From positions 372,001-436,000 of the forward strand of contig NZ_SOCR01000001.1 of assembly GCF_004364335.1 (NCBI RefSeq): a stretch of 64,000 nucleotides of DNA. The letters are read 5' to 3'. Position 1 is the first letter of the stretch. Every line of letters starts with the position of its first letter. Position numbers and translations under genes: made by a program. Shown here in pieces: positions 9,282 through 18,164 of this stretch. Under the pieces are notes generated by a model. It saw nothing but the letters and a program-made list of their open reading frames with translations, had not been told where the DNA came from and searched no databases. This stretch comes from Pseudomonas graminis. GTDB lineage: Bacteria > Pseudomonadota > Gammaproteobacteria > Pseudomonadales > Pseudomonadaceae.

Positions 9282-9524
9282 ATGAGCAATGCAACCCGCA
9301 ATCAAATGGCTGTTGTCCTGAATCAGCTCGACGAACTTCGCAGCAGCGTAAACGAACTGTTCCGGCTTGAATTATCCGAAGTCACCGAGCTGACCGGCCA
9401 CCAGACGGTGGACGACAAACAGAGCATCGCCCAATGCTTCGCCACGCTGGAAGCCTCCATCGTCGACATGGAGCAGACTCTGGCGATGCTCGCCGAAGCG
9501 ACCGAGCAGCGTGGGGTTATTTAG
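9282..9524 (+). CDS. Small coiled-coil-like protein of unknown function
   Basis: An 80-aa acidic, helical protein beginning MSNATRNQMAVVLNQLDELR. The ATG at 9282 is preferred over a GTG four codons earlier because TGAGG sits just before it. Heptad-like spacing of Leu, Met and Val suggests a coiled coil. No signal peptide, membrane segment or family is recognised. It lies between a terminator and a REP pair, so it is probably monocistronic. Confidence 0.6.
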   Translation: MSNATRNQMAVVLNQLDELRSSVNELFRLELSEVTELTGHQTVDDKQSIAQCFATLEASIVDMEQTLAMLAEATEQRGVI

Positions 9525-9575
9525 CCACGCCACTACCAAGGCCTGAGCAGTGATTTTGCAGCGCCTCCACTGGCG

Positions 9576-9649
9576 CCCCCCCCCCCCGGCTAAAGCCGGT
9601 CCCACTACCAGACCACGCTTCACCGGTAGGACCGGCTTCAGCCGGGAAC
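9576..9649. repeat. REP pair preceded by a 12-C homopolymer
   Basis: Two inverted REP cores lie at about 9584-9605 and 9626-9649. A run of 12 C residues (9576-9587) leads directly into the first. No gene is visible between 9525 and 9768. Confidence 0.85.
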
Positions 9650-9768
9650 AGGCCCGTGCAGACACCTTCATTATTGAATGTGTTGGGCGATGGGCCCCGA
9701 CCCCGGAACTCCGCCCTTCCCGCGAACTCTGCCTTTAACAGACACATGCCGCAGGGTGAGGGATTTCC

Positions 9769-12486
9769 ATGAGCGCCGGACTGGACGAATACAACCGCAA
9801 GCGCGATTTCGACGCGACGCCGGAGCCGTCAGGCAATACGAAGAAAAAGCGTGCGTCGACCAAAAAGGCAGCGCACGCCCTTCAGTTCTGCATCCAGAAG
9901 CATGATGCCTCCCGCCTGCATTACGACTTCCGTCTCGAAATCGACGGAACGCTGAAAAGCTGGGCCGTGCCCAAGGGCCCCTCGCTGGACCCCAAAGCCA
10001 AGCGCCTGGCGGTGCACGTCGAGGATCACCCGGTCGAATACGCCACCTTCGAAGGCAGCATTCCCGAGGGGCATTACGGTGCGGGCGACGTCATCGTCTG
10101 GGATCGCGGCGTCTGGACGCCCCTCTCCGACCCGACCGAAGCCTACGCCAAGGGCAAGCTGAAATTTGCCTTGCAGGGTGAGAAGCTCGGCGGCGTGTGG
10201 AACCTGGTCAAGACGCACATTCCCGGCAAGCAGGAGCAGTGGTTTCTGATCAAGCATCAGGACGAATTCGCCCGCCCGGAAACCGACTACGACGTCGTCA
10301 AGGCGCTGCCCGACAGCGTGCTCAGCGAGCGCACCCTGATTCCCAAAAAACGCGGGGCCAAAACGGGGTCATCCGGGGCGGCTTCATCTGGCTCGGCAAA
10401 ATCCAGGTCGGCAACGTCCACGCCTGAGGAGCCGAAGCCGGTAGAAAAGGTCCCGGCCCCTCGGAAAAAATCCACCAGGGCGCAACTGGTGGGTGCCGAG
10501 CCCGCCGAACTGCCGGATCTGATCAAGCCGGAACTGGCCACCCTGGTGGAGTCGGCGCCCGAGGGCGACTGGCGCTACGAGATAAAATTCGACGGTTACC
10601 GGGTCATGGCGCGGGTCGCCGACGGCAAGGTGCAGTTGTTCACCCGCAATGGCCATGACTGGACGCACAAGTTGCCCCGCCAGGCCGAAGCCATCGCCGG
10701 GCTGGGCCTTGAGTCGGCCTGGCTGGACGGCGAAATGGTCGTTGCCAACGACGATGGCGTGCCCGACTTCCAGGCCCTGCAGAATGCCTTCGAGGCCGGC
10801 CGCAGCGGCCACATCATTTATTACCTGTTCGACATGCCTTTCCTGAACGGCATGGACCTGCGCGAAGTGCCGGTGGAGCAGCGTCGCGCCGCACTGTCCA
10901 AGGTGCTCGAGCGGACCGACGACGAGGTACTCAGGTATTCCGAAGACTTCGCCGAAGTGCCGGAAATTCTGCTCAACAGCGCCTGCCAGATGAAGATGGA
11001 GGGCCTGATCGGCAAACGCGCTGGCAGCCCTTATGTGTCGCGCCGCAGCGGTGACTGGATCAAGCTCAAGTGCAAGCGCCGCCAGGAATTCGTCGTCGTG
11101 GGCTATACCGATCCGAAGGGCACACGCAGCAAATTCGGCGCGTTGCTACTGGGGTTGCACGATGCCGACAGTGGCGAGCTGAGGTACGCCGGCAAGGTCG
11201 GCACCGGCTTCAATGAAGCGACACTGGGCACGATCTACGACCAACTGACGCCGCTCTACGCCAGGAAGGCTGCGGTGGTGAATCCGCCCACCGGCTTTGA
11301 AGCCAAAGGCGTGCACTGGCTCAAACCGGTGCTGCTGGCAGAAGTGGCCTTCGCCGAGATCACCAAAGAGGGATCGGTGCGGCACGCGGTGTTCCATGGT
11401 CTGCGCACCGACAAGCCAGCCGAGTCGATCACCGAAGAGCTCGCCGCTCCGGCGTCTTCCGCCGGTCAAACATCCGAGCCAGAGCAAGTATCAGAGCCGC
11501 CGGAAGAGGCGCCAAAACCCTCGGCCAAGCGTAAACGCGCACCAGCATCAAAGGCGGTCAAGTCTGAACAAAGCCGGCCTGGATCTGCGGCCTCCACCGA
11601 CACCACAACGGGCAAGATCCGCCTGACCCACCCCGAGCGGGTGATCGACCCTACCAGCGGCGCGACCAAGCGTGACCTCGCCGATTATTACATCCGCATT
11701 TCCGACTGGCTCCTGCCGCAACTGGCCCAACGCCCGGTGGCGCTGGTAAGAGCGCCGGAGGGCATCGGCGGTGAGCTGTTCTTCCAGAAAAACGCCGACC
11801 GCCTTGCCATCCCCGGCATCGAGACCATGGGCAAGGAATACACCGGCCACCCGGTGATGCTGATCAATAACATCGAAGCACTGATCGGCGCCGTGCAGAT
11901 GAGCGCCATGGAGCTGCACACCTGGAACGCCGTCGCCAGGGACCTTGAGCGGCCGGACCGTTTCATTCTTGACCTCGACCCTGATCCGGCGCTGCCCTGG
12001 AAAACCATGGTCGAAGCGACGCAACTGACCCTCGCCGTGCTGGATGAACTGGGGCTCAAATCCTTTCTGAAAACCAGCGGCGGCAAAGGCATTCACGTGG
12101 TCGTTCCGCTGACACCGAAAGCAGACTGGGACGCCGTGAAAGACTTCAGCCACGCCATCGTCAAGCACATCGCCAGGCTGCTGCCGGAGCGGTTCTCGGC
12201 GGTGTCAGGGCCGAAGAACCGCATTGGCAAGATCTTCATCGACTACCTGCGCAACGGCCTCGGCGCCACCACCATCTGCGCGTACTCGGTGCGCACACGG
12301 GAAGGCCTGCCGGTGTCAGTGCCGATCTATCGCGAAGAGCTGCTGGAGATAAAAGGCGCCAACGCGTGGGACATCAACACCGTCCACGAACGCCTCGCCG
12401 AACTGGACAGCGACCCCTGGGCCGACCTGGGCAGAACCCGCCAAACCATTACCGCAGAAATGCGCAAGCGCGTCGGGCTCAAATAG
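9769..12486 (+). CDS. ligD: DNA ligase D (phosphoesterase-ligase-polymerase)
   Basis: Multifunctional enzyme of non-homologous end joining, 905 aa. Domain order is the Pseudomonas one. The N-terminal 3'-phosphoesterase (about 35-165) has H45, H51, D53, R55, H87 and Y91, matching the known catalytic set with a three-residue shift. The central ATP-dependent ligase (about 240-540) has the nucleophile K273 in EIKFDGYR. The C-terminal primase/polymerase (about 630-905) has the metal-binding D735 and D737 in ILDLDPDP. Lys/Ser/Pro-rich linkers join the domains. Its partner Ku is not in this window. Expression may be stress- or stationary-phase-linked as in other bacteria, but no promoter is recognised here. 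Confidence 0.97.
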   Translation: MSAGLDEYNRKRDFDATPEPSGNTKKKRASTKKAAHALQFCIQKHDASRLHYDFRLEIDGTLKSWAVPKGPSLDPKAKRLAVHVEDHPVEYATFEGSIPEGHYGAGDVIVWDRGVWTPLSDPTEAYAKGKLKFALQGEKLGGVWNLVKTHIPGKQEQWFLIKHQDEFARPETDYDVVKALPDSVLSERTLIPKKRGAKTGSSGAASSGSAKSRSATSTPEEPKPVEKVPAPRKKSTRAQLVGAEPAELPDLIKPELATLVESAPEGDWRYEIKFDGYRVMARVADGKVQLFTRNGHDWTHKLPRQAEAIAGLGLESAWLDGEMVVANDDGVPDFQALQNAFEAGRSGHIIYYLFDMPFLNGMDLREVPVEQRRAALSKVLERTDDEVLRYSEDFAEVPEILLNSACQMKMEGLIGKRAGSPYVSRRSGDWIKLKCKRRQEFVVVGYTDPKGTRSKFGALLLGLHDADSGELRYAGKVGTGFNEATLGTIYDQLTPLYARKAAVVNPPTGFEAKGVHWLKPVLLAEVAFAEITKEGSVRHAVFHGLRTDKPAESITEELAAPASSAGQTSEPEQVSEPPEEAPKPSAKRKRAPASKAVKSEQSRPGSAASTDTTTGKIRLTHPERVIDPTSGATKRDLADYYIRISDWLLPQLAQRPVALVRAPEGIGGELFFQKNADRLAIPGIETMGKEYTGHPVMLINNIEALIGAVQMSAMELHTWNAVARDLERPDRFILDLDPDPALPWKTMVEATQLTLAVLDELGLKSFLKTSGGKGIHVVVPLTPKADWDAVKDFSHAIVKHIARLLPERFSAVSGPKNRIGKIFIDYLRNGLGATTICAYSVRTREGLPVSVPIYREELLEIKGANAWDINTVHERLAELDSDPWADLGRTRQTITAEMRKRVGLK

Positions 12487-12525
12487 CCCAACCGCGCACA
12501 CCGCGGGGGCCCTGCATTCACCTGA

Positions 12526-12846
12526 TAGGACCGGCTTCAGCCGGGAAGGCGTCGGTGGCGACACCGCAAAATTGATGGCGCTTACACCGACCTCTTCCCG
12601 GCTAAAGCCAGTCCCACTGAAACACCGCGATCACCTGGTAGGACCGGCTTCAGCCGGGAAGGCGGCGGCAGCCACACTGCAAAATTGATGGCGCTCCCAC
12701 CGACCTCTTCCCGGCTAAAGCCAGTCCTACTGAAACACCCCGATCATAGAGTGGGACCGGCTTCAGCCGGGAAGGCGGCGGCAGCCACACTGCAAAATTG
12801 ATGGCGCTCCCACCGACCTCTTCCCGGCTAAAGCCAGTCCCACCGA
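12526..12846. repeat. Three tandem 113-bp units, each an inverted REP pair
   Basis: The units begin at 12526, 12639 and 12752, an exact 113-bp period. Each contains a forward REP (GGACCGGCTTCAGCCGGGAA), a spacer with GCAAAATTGATGGCGCT and an inverted REP (TTCCCGGCTAAAGCC). Units 2 and 3 are nearly identical, while unit 1 has several substitutions. They occupy most of the 469-bp gap between ligD and the dehydrogenase gene. Confidence 0.93.
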
Positions 12847-12955
12847 GGCACCGCACGCGCCGCTAATCCCCCATCACTGCAAAGTCCTGAACTAAACCTC
12901 TCGTTACCTGCTCCGCTACATAGTTGCCCCTAATTAATCGCGGAGAAAAACCACA

Positions 12956-14197
12956 ATGAGAGCACTCACCTACCACGGCGCCCATGATGTGAAGGTCGAC
13001 ACCGTTGCCGATCCGGTCCTCGAACAACCTGACGACATCATCCTGCGCGTGACCGCCACCGCGATCTGCGGCTCCGACCTGCACCTGTACCGCGGCAAGA
13101 TCCCCACCGTCGAACACGGCGATATCTTCGGCCACGAATTCATGGGCATCGTCGAGGACACCGGCTCTGCCGTGACCGCCGTGCAGCGCGGCGACCGGGT
13201 GGTGATCCCCTTCGTCATTGCCTGCGGCGAATGCTTCTTCTGCAACATGGACCTGTATGCCGCCTGTGAAACCACCAATACCGGTCGCGGCGCGATCATG
13301 AACAAGAAGGCCATTCCACCGGGGGCTGCGCTGTTCGGCTTCAGTCACTTGTACGGCGGCATACCCGGCGGCCAGGCCGAGTACGTGCGCGTGCCCAAGG
13401 CCAACACCGGCCCGTTCAAAGTCCCCGGCACGCTGTCGGACGAAAAGGTGCTGTTCCTCTCCGACATCCTGCCCACCGGTTACCAGGCGGTCCTCAACAC
13501 CGGCATCGGCCAAGGCTCGAGCATCGCCATCTACGGCGCAGGGCCTGTTGGGTTGATGGCAGCGGCCGTGGCCCGGATGCTCGGCGCCGATCAGATCTTC
13601 ATGGTCGACCATCACGCTTACCGGCTGGCGTACGCCCAGGCCACCTACGGCGTTATCCCGATCAACTTCGATGAAGACGATGACCCGGCTGATACCATCA
13701 TTCGTCAGACCAAGGGCATGCGTGGTGTGGATGGCGTGGTTGATGCGGTGGGCTTCGAAGCCAAGGGCAGCACCACCGAAACCATCCTGACCAACCTTAA
13801 GATGGAAGGCAGCAGCGGCAAGGCCTTGCGCCAGTGCATCGCCGCCGTGCGCCGTGGCGGCGTGGTCAGCGTGCCGGGTGTGTACGCCGGTTTCATCCAC
13901 GGCTTCCTGTTCGGCGATGCGTTCGACAAGGGCCTGACCTTCAAAATGGGCCAGACCCACGTGCAGCGCTACCTGCCGGAATTGCTCGAGCACATCGAGG
14001 CCGGCCGTCTAGCGCCCGAAGCGATCATCAGCCACCGCATGTCCCTGGAGCAGGCCGCCGAGGGTTACAAGATTTTCGACAAGAAGCAGGAGGACTGCCG
14101 CAAGGTCATCCTGACCCCCGGCAGCCCGGAAATCCCTCTGACGGCATCCGTGACTGAAACTGAAACTGGAACGGTCACCGGCATCCCCGCCATGTGA
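12956..14197 (+). CDS. Zinc-dependent alcohol dehydrogenase, formaldehyde dehydrogenase-like
   Basis: NAD(P)-dependent medium-chain dehydrogenase of 413 aa, cytoplasmic. Catalytic zinc ligands are suggested by ICGSDLH and GHEFMG. A structural-zinc cysteine cluster, [16 protein letters not shown], follows. The dinucleotide fold has [19 protein letters not shown]. The longer middle and C-terminal insertions resemble the glutathione-independent formaldehyde dehydrogenase group rather than short ADHs. The C-terminal tail is Thr/Glu-rich and probably disordered. An AT-rich leader with GGAGAAAAACCACA precedes the ATG. Substrate is uncertain; a role in aldehyde detoxification is inference. Confidence 0.88.
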   Translation: MRALTYHGAHDVKVDTVADPVLEQPDDIILRVTATAICGSDLHLYRGKIPTVEHGDIFGHEFMGIVEDTGSAVTAVQRGDRVVIPFVIACGECFFCNMDLYAACETTNTGRGAIMNKKAIPPGAALFGFSHLYGGIPGGQAEYVRVPKANTGPFKVPGTLSDEKVLFLSDILPTGYQAVLNTGIGQGSSIAIYGAGPVGLMAAAVARMLGADQIFMVDHHAYRLAYAQATYGVIPINFDEDDDPADTIIRQTKGMRGVDGVVDAVGFEAKGSTTETILTNLKMEGSSGKALRQCIAAVRRGGVVSVPGVYAGFIHGFLFGDAFDKGLTFKMGQTHVQRYLPELLEHIEAGRLAPEAIISHRMSLEQAAEGYKIFDKKQEDCRKVILTPGSPEIPLTASVTETETGTVTGIPAM

Positions 14198-14222
14198 TCC
14201 CGCGCGCACCGAGGACAAGGAC

Positions 14223-14441
14223 ATGGAAACGCTGTTTTCGATTGCCGTGGCGCTCATCATTCTGCTGGTGGACGTGTGGGCCATCGCCAGTGTATGGCGC
14301 ACCACCCGATCGGTTGGCACGAAGATCGGCTGGGCGGTACTGATCTTCATCTTCCCCGTCATCGGTGTTGCCATCTGGGGCATCGCCGGACCGAGGGGCA
14401 TCGCCGTGGCCCCTACGTCCAAGGAACACAGCAAGGGCTGA
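14223..14441 (+). CDS. Small membrane protein, PLDc_N-type
   Basis: A 72-aa inner-membrane protein with two hydrophobic helices (about 3-25 and 36-55) separated by TTRSVGTKIGW. This matches the phospholipase D nuclease N-terminal (PLDc_N) family, which is membrane anchoring and has no catalytic residues. It lies 25 bp after the dehydrogenase gene with GAGGACAAGGAC before the ATG, so the two are probably cotranscribed. Function unknown. The 290 bp between it and the next gene show no gene or clear hairpin. Confidence 0.8.
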   Translation: METLFSIAVALIILLVDVWAIASVWRTTRSVGTKIGWAVLIFIFPVIGVAIWGIAGPRGIAVAPTSKEHSKG

Positions 14442-14731
14442 ACTGGCCCATCCCCGGCGCGGGGTCGCAATGACCGCGCGCCGTTGCTTCCCGCACCCTC
14501 CCCTCGTTCGAATCAAACCACGCTCGAACAGATCGATTAATCGCCCGCGTTTGCGGCGGTCGGACCAACTGCTCGACCGTCCGTCTTCGACCCCGAACTC
14601 GCGCTTCTCTCGGCCCCTCCACCCTTACACAGCCTGCAGATTCCCGGCAGCGTGAGATGGCCAGGTGCGCCCGCTCCAGCGTGTGCCTTTGCCCCGAATG
14701 ATGTCCCGATTGATTTAAGGATGATGATCAA

Positions 14732-15502
14732 ATGCCTACATTCAGCGAAGACACCGCAGGCGCTCAAGCGCGCCCCGCGTCTCCCGGCGAGGCGCTGCAC
14801 ACGTTGCAGGAAGACGCAAAAGACCTGCTCGACACGGCCCGCGATCACGGCACCGAGCAGTTCGGCAATTACCGCGACGGCGCCGCCGAGCAGATCGAAA
14901 ACCTGGCCAAGACAGCAAGCGCTGCAGCCGAAGAGCTGCAGGACAAGGACGCCTTGGGCATCTCCCATTACATCAGTGACATCGCCGAGAGCCTGAGCGC
15001 GTTTGCGACCAGCATCCGCGGCAAGAGCGCCGAAGAAATGCTGCAACAGGCCGGGCGCCTGGCGCGGGAGAACCCTGCGCTATTCGTCACGGGCAGTGTC
15101 GCGGTGGGCTTCGGGCTGTCGCGATTCCTCCGCGCCAGCAGTCCGGACCTGACGGCGTCGACCTCGTCCACGTCGTCAGCCGCCACTGACTCGCCGCAGT
15201 ACCCCTCAGGCGATCGGGATACCGGTGTCAAGGCCGGCGAAAGCGAAGGTGATGGGCTGAGCGCTCGTCCTGCCCACGAAGGCGAGGCAGCCCACGGTGC
15301 GCCGATCCAGCGGCCGGACCCACTCGCCCCCCGCGACCCCGCCGCTCACGGCTCGGCCACAGCGGACCTCGAAGAGGGCGGCGGCATTCAGCAATCGGGG
15401 TTAGAACTGGGCAGCTTCAATGCAGACCCCGGCACAGCCTCCAGCCCGGCGCCCACCCACTCGCCGACGCCTGACAAGCCCGCGCCACGAGGAGAATTCT
15501 GA
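14732..15502 (+). CDS. YqjD/DUF883-like membrane-anchored protein with disordered tail
   Basis: A 256-aa protein. Residues about 25-120 are helical and Ala/Glu-rich with amphipathic repeats (DLLDTARDHG, ENLAKTASAAAEEL). A single hydrophobic segment follows in ENPALFVTGSVAVGFGLSRF, closely resembling the C-terminal anchor of DUF883 (YqjD/ElaB) proteins. The last 110 residues are Ser/Pro/Gly/Asp-rich and likely disordered, unlike short YqjD. It is first in a three-gene coupled operon, like E. coli yqjD-yqjE-yqjK. Ribosome binding is known for YqjD but is not shown here. Confidence 0.75.
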   Translation: MPTFSEDTAGAQARPASPGEALHTLQEDAKDLLDTARDHGTEQFGNYRDGAAEQIENLAKTASAAAEELQDKDALGISHYISDIAESLSAFATSIRGKSAEEMLQQAGRLARENPALFVTGSVAVGFGLSRFLRASSPDLTASTSSTSSAATDSPQYPSGDRDTGVKAGESEGDGLSARPAHEGEAAHGAPIQRPDPLAPRDPAAHGSATADLEEGGGIQQSGLELGSFNADPGTASSPAPTHSPTPDKPAPRGEF

Positions 15503-15933
15503 TGTCGATCAATTCTGAACTCCCGCCGCGCGGCACCAGCAGCCACAACGGCGACACCGACGTTTCGGCGCTCGGCATCATCCGCCAGCTGGCCCACGAA
15601 GTCCCCGCGCTGATCAGCGAAGAACTCGCCTTGGCCAAAGCCGAAATCCGCGCTTCGGTCGCCACGGCCAAAGCCGCGTCCGCCGCCCTTGTCGGCGGTA
15701 TGGTCATCATGCTGGCGGGGTTGGTGATCCTGCTGCTGGCGGCCGTTTATGCGCTGGCGATGGTCGTGGCTCCCTGGCTGGCCGCGCTGATCGTGGGCGT
15801 AGCGGCGATGATCGTCGGTTTGTTGATGGTGCAATCCGGCAAGAAACACCTCGAAGCCACCCAACTGGCCCCTGAGCGCACGATGCACTCGCTCAGCAAG
15901 GACAAAGACGCTATCCAGAGGAAAGTCTCATGA
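15502..15933 (+). CDS. YqjE/Holin-X-like (DUF1469) membrane protein
   Basis: A 143-aa inner-membrane protein with an N-terminal amphipathic region (QLAHEVPALISEELALAKAE) and two membrane helices (about 63-85 and 88-110), the pattern of the Actinobacterial Holin-X/YqjE family. The name does not mean it is a phage holin. The start overlaps the previous stop by one base with GGAG upstream, and its own stop overlaps the next ATG (ATGA). Confidence 0.85.
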   Translation: MSINSELPPRGTSSHNGDTDVSALGIIRQLAHEVPALISEELALAKAEIRASVATAKAASAALVGGMVIMLAGLVILLLAAVYALAMVVAPWLAALIVGVAAMIVGLLMVQSGKKHLEATQLAPERTMHSLSKDKDAIQRKVS

Positions 15934-16769
15934 GCATCGACAGCAGCTTTGCCAACGAAGATGAACTGAACCGCGACATCCCCGATCCGCTGCTAGCGAA
16001 CAGCCCGGACGCGATCGAGCGCAACATCGACGCGCGAAGGGCCAACATCGAAAACCTCGTCGACGCCCTGGAAAGCAAGCTGTCGCCCGGACAACTGATC
16101 GACCAGGCGCTGACGTTCACCAAGGAAAACGGCGGCGAGTTTTTCGGCAATCTCGGCACCTCGATCAGGAACAACCCGATGCCGATGCTGCTCACCACGG
16201 TGGGCATTTCCTGGCTGATGCTCGGCCAGAACCAAAAGCCCAGCGCCGGGTCCGGTGGCAGCGGTGCTTCGATGCTCGGTCAGTTGGGCGAGAAGCTCAG
16301 CGGAGCAGCCCACAGCGTGACCGAGGCGTTCAGCGGCGCGACGGATCACGCACGGGAATCGGCGCATCAGGCCAGCGACAAGGTCGGCCATCTCGGTGAG
16401 TCCGCTAGCCAGACACTGGACGATCTCAAGCAGCAGGCCGGCGAAAAGGCAGCGGCGATGAAAGACACGCTGTCGTCCACCGCGGGCGATGCCCAGGAGG
16501 CGCTTCTGCGACAAAGCCGAAACGTTCAGGGCACCTTCCAGTACCTGCTGCGGGAACAACCGTTGGCGCTCGCCGCCATGGGCATCGCACTGGGGGCGGC
16601 CCTGGGGGCTGCACTGCCGAGCACCGAGAAAGAAGACAAGGCGTTCGGCAAGGCCAGCGACAACCTTACGCAGAAAGCCAAGGCGACCGTCAGCGAGACA
16701 TGGGAGACAGTCTCTGACGCCGGGAGGAACATGGCAGATGACCTGAAGAACACCGCCAAGGGGGTTTGA
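15930..16769 (+). CDS. DUF3618-domain protein, YqjK position of operon
   Basis: A 279-aa protein. Its N-terminus has SPDAIERNIDARRANIENLVDALESKL, typical of the DUF3618 helical domain, here quoted only as a whole segment of 27 positions around residues 26-52. A hydrophobic stretch follows (NPMPMLLTTVGISWLML). A long Ala/Gln/Lys-rich helical region, late-embryogenesis-abundant-like in composition, extends to a second hydrophobic segment (LALAAMGIALGAALGAAL). It ends the operon and a terminator follows. It probably organises or stabilises the envelope with the two preceding proteins; this is inference. Confidence 0.78.
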   Translation: MSIDSSFANEDELNRDIPDPLLANSPDAIERNIDARRANIENLVDALESKLSPGQLIDQALTFTKENGGEFFGNLGTSIRNNPMPMLLTTVGISWLMLGQNQKPSAGSGGSGASMLGQLGEKLSGAAHSVTEAFSGATDHARESAHQASDKVGHLGESASQTLDDLKQQAGEKAAAMKDTLSSTAGDAQEALLRQSRNVQGTFQYLLREQPLALAAMGIALGAALGAALPSTEKEDKAFGKASDNLTQKAKATVSETWETVSDAGRNMADDLKNTAKGV

Positions 16770-16792
16770 CAGTGTAAAAACGAGGGACGAAA

Positions 16793-16819
16793 AAAGGGGC
16801 TGCGCAGGCAGCCCCTTTG
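16793..16819 (+). terminator. Rho-independent terminator, bidirectional
   Basis: AAAGGGGCTGC pairs with GCAGCCCCTTT around a short loop, with an A run on the left and Ts on the right. It can serve both the DUF3618 operon and the convergent SDR gene. Confidence 0.85.
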
Positions 16820-16861
16820 CATGAGCACGACGAGCGTGCCTATGCCCAGCGTTTGCAACCC

Positions 16862-17719
16862 TTACAAAATCGGCTTGCCACCGGTGACGCCGTAGCGCGT
16901 CCCGGAGATATAACTGCCTTCGTCGGAGCCCAGCAGCACATAGATCGGTGCCACTTCCACCGGTTGGCCAGGACGGCCGAGGGGCGTTTCTTCGCCGAAG
17001 CTTTTCACGTCCTCGTCGGTCATGGTCGACACAATCAGCGGCGTCCAGATCGGGCCGGGGGCGACGCTGTTCACACGAATGCCGCGCTCACCCAGCAATT
17101 GCGCCAGGCCGGCGGTGAAGTTGGCAATGGCGCCCTTGGTGGCGGCGTAAGGCAGCAGCGTCGGCTTCGGCGAATCGGAATTGACCGAACTGGTGTTGAT
17201 GATCGAGCTGCCCGCGGCCATGTGGGGCACCGCCGCTTTGCAGATGCGAAACATCGCGGTGACGTTGATATCGAAGGTTTTCACCCACTCCTCATCGGGG
17301 ATTTCCTCGAGGGTTTTGTGGGACATCTGGAACGCGGCGTTATTGACCAGCACGTCGATGCGGCCAAACTTCTTCATCGTTTCATCGACTATCGCCAGGC
17401 ACTGGGCCTTTTCGGCCAGATCGCCCGGCAGCAGCAGGCATTGACGGCCCGCCTCTTCCACCCAGCGCGCGGTTTCCTTGGCGTCTTCGTGCTCGTCGAG
17501 GTACGAAATCGCGACGTCAGCACCCTCGCGGGCATAAGCGATCGCGACTGCGCGGCCAATGCCGCTGTCGCCGCCGGTGATCAGCGCAATCTTGTTGCTC
17601 ATGCGGCCCGAGCCCTTGTAGCTCTTCTCGCCGCAATCCGGGTAGGGGTCCATTTTGCTCTGATCGCCAGGCACCGGCTGCTGCTGAGGCTTGAACGGCG
17701 GTTTCGGGTAATCGGTCAT
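16862..17719 (-). CDS. SDR-family oxidoreductase (YghA/YhxC-like)
   Basis: Short-chain dehydrogenase of 285 aa, cytoplasmic. An extended Pro/Gln-rich N-terminus (MTDYPKPPFKPQQQPVPG) precedes the Rossmann motif ITGGDSGIGRAVAIAYAREG. The structural NNAAF, the catalytic Ser (INTSSVNS) and YAATKGA (Tyr and Lys) are intact. The start at 17719 is chosen over 17743 because AAGGAGAG lies 6 nt before this ATG. Members of this extended group respond to general stress in several bacteria. The substrate is unknown. Confidence 0.92.
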   Translation of the reverse strand: MTDYPKPPFKPQQQPVPGDQSKMDPYPDCGEKSYKGSGRMSNKIALITGGDSGIGRAVAIAYAREGADVAISYLDEHEDAKETARWVEEAGRQCLLLPGDLAEKAQCLAIVDETMKKFGRIDVLVNNAAFQMSHKTLEEIPDEEWVKTFDINVTAMFRICKAAVPHMAAGSSIINTSSVNSDSPKPTLLPYAATKGAIANFTAGLAQLLGERGIRVNSVAPGPIWTPLIVSTMTDEDVKSFGEETPLGRPGQPVEVAPIYVLLGSDEGSYISGTRYGVTGGKPIL

Positions 17720-17885
17720 GGGGCTCTCCTTGAAATTGTCCAACGCAAACGGTCAGCGTGAAGGGTGGACTGAAGGCCCGGGGGATGAGTTCGGAGTTTT
17801 TCGAAATGGCTGTGCCAGGCGGTTTCATCGCGGGTATCGCCGCGGCGTCGATTATTTCCACATCCGCAACACTGTATTGCTAAAT

Positions 17886-17899
17886 GTTAGCTAGCTAAC
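17886..17899. promoter_or_regulatory. Perfect 14-bp palindrome, possible operator
   Basis: GTTAGCTAGCTAAC is self-complementary and lies about 165 bp upstream of the SDR start. The 17720-18164 gap holds this palindrome and an isolated terminator but no convincing protein gene. Confidence 0.4.
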
Positions 17900-17958
17900 G
17901 GAATTAAGCGCTGCTACTTTCAATCACGTTGAATCCGCCGATTTGACACCCCCCTCGG

Positions 17959-18003
17959 AGCCGCCTTCACGTCAGAGATAACGTGACGGCGGCTTGCTTT
18001 TTT
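17959..18003 (+). terminator. Isolated rho-independent terminator with no gene upstream
   Basis: AGCCGCCTTCACGT pairs with ACGTGACGGCGGCT (one mismatch) around 8 nt and is followed by GCTTTTTT. Its orientation is +, yet the nearest upstream gene starts at 17719 and runs the other way. It may end a small RNA or serve an unseen transcript. Confidence 0.75.
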
Positions 18004-18164
18004 GTGCCGGCCCCAGGGCTTATCGGTATGAAGCCTGAACGGTTCCGTGCTGACTCGTCCCGCCGCAAACGCTGTCAAGCCTCCCTTTTCCCATCCGAGT
18101 CGGACATCATGACCGCCGGCCGTTTGCTGGCCTGTCATTCCTACACTCGGAGAAGAGCATCCCC

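Noticed and set aside
12526..12846. Possible CRISPR array because of regular repeats
   Set aside because: The repeats are inverted REP pairs in 113-bp units with near-identical spacers. CRISPR spacers would be unique, and no cas genes are present.
12863..13993. A 376-codon minus-strand open frame
   Set aside because: It is antisense to the zinc dehydrogenase gene and shows no domain or start signal.
15502..15933. Possible prophage remnant because of a holin-like protein
   Set aside because: The protein is of the YqjE/Holin-X type in a yqjD-like operon; no other phage genes are nearby.
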